DNA of 43,253 nucleotides from Rostrohypoxylon terebratum. Lineage: Eukaryota > Ascomycota > Sordariomycetes > Xylariales > Hypoxylaceae. Of this stretch, positions 43,074 to 43,253 are shown piece after piece. The stretch covers positions 1 through 43,253 of the forward strand of contig MU386015.1 in the NCBI GenBank assembly GCA_022497145.1, given 5' to 3'. Positions within the stretch are counted from its first letter, which is position 1. Each line of letters opens with the position of its first letter. Both the position numbers and the translations under genes were made by a program. The notes beneath the pieces were generated by a model that made no database searches, was not told the DNA's origin, and worked only from the letters and a program-made list of their open reading frames with translations.

Positions 43074-43253
43074 TGTGACGAACCTATACTTAGGCTTAGT
43101 AAGTATAGCTTCATAAGAGGGTCTTGATTTTAAGGTAACAGTAATTGTAGAGGTCAAATGTAATCAATCAAGTATGTTCGTCAGAGAGGCTTGGAGTCCT
43201 CTCCCTACTCGTAGTGAATAGACTTAGATTGATAACTGAAGAACTGAAGTGAG
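43074..43253 (-). repeat. LTR of the Gypsy family, GC-normal copy, cut by the window end
   Basis: The sequence starts TGTGACGAACCTATACTTAGG and aligns over its 180 visible bases with 2150-2330 and 9506-9680. Almost all differences are C or G here versus T or A there. It is therefore a much less RIP-mutated relative of the LTRs of the dead element. Only the terminal part is visible, so whether it is a solo LTR or the edge of a complete element cannot be told. Strand is assigned by homology with the 2150-9910 element. Confidence 0.85.

Noticed and set aside
1..43253. CRISPR arrays, bacterial mobile elements or operons
   Set aside because: All evidence is eukaryotic (spliceosomal introns, RIP, intron-bearing tRNA). 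The tandem repeats seen are microsatellites or LTR-internal, without regular unique spacers.

Overview
The window looks like nuclear DNA from a filamentous ascomycete (Pezizomycotina, probably Sordariomycetes) in a draft assembly. The genes carry short GT-AG introns with CTAAC/CTGAC-like branch sites. Several belong to fungal families: a fungal-rhodopsin (PTH11-like) fragment, a DUF1741/ARMH3 protein and a GPI-type S10 carboxypeptidase. An intron-bearing tRNA-Asp is present, and repeats have been degraded by C-to-T/G-to-A mutation of the kind produced by repeat-induced point mutation (RIP).

Positions 1 to about 11650 form an extremely AT-rich block. Inside it lies a complete but dead Ty3/Gypsy retrotransposon (2150-9910, minus strand) with two LTRs, a 5-bp target duplication differing by one C-to-T change, and a recognisable reverse-transcriptase core riddled with RIP changes. 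Three GC-normal solo LTRs with perfect 5-bp target duplications sit in the block (3625-3913, 5956-6365, 10962-11305); the first two are nested inside the Gypsy element. The window ends (43074-43253) inside an almost unmutated copy of the Gypsy LTR, which serves as an internal reference for the RIP changes. Several long inverted repeats lie in the AT-rich block.

From about 11650 base composition becomes normal. In order: a small secreted protein (12208-12920, +); a truncated conserved fungal protein that runs into a 5'-truncated, frameshifted rhodopsin-domain pseudogene (14044-15333, +); mitochondrial iron-sulfur assembly protein Isa1 (15879-16797, -); an ARMH3/DUF1741 protein (17990-20644, +) whose first intron holds an assembly gap with duplicated edges and long G and C runs; a prolyl-4-hydroxylase-like dioxygenase (20949-22011, -); tRNA-Asp(GTC) (22780-22871, -); a FAM86/EEF2KMT-type protein lysine methyltransferase (23433-24683, +); a serine carboxypeptidase (25147-27340, -); a LisH-like protein with repeated RRxFAPxxIE motifs (28490-30832, -); and, after a gene-poor stretch of about 7.9 kb rich in CCTAGG palindromes, a large disordered protein of unknown function (38753-42487, +).

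The genes do not form a pathway cluster. Most are housekeeping genes. The secreted protein and the chimeric pseudogene lie within 4 kb of the RIP-degraded block, where gene decay and rearrangement would be expected. No clearly new biological system is apparent. The most informative features are the nested, dated transposon history, the chimeric gene remnant and the assembly artefact.
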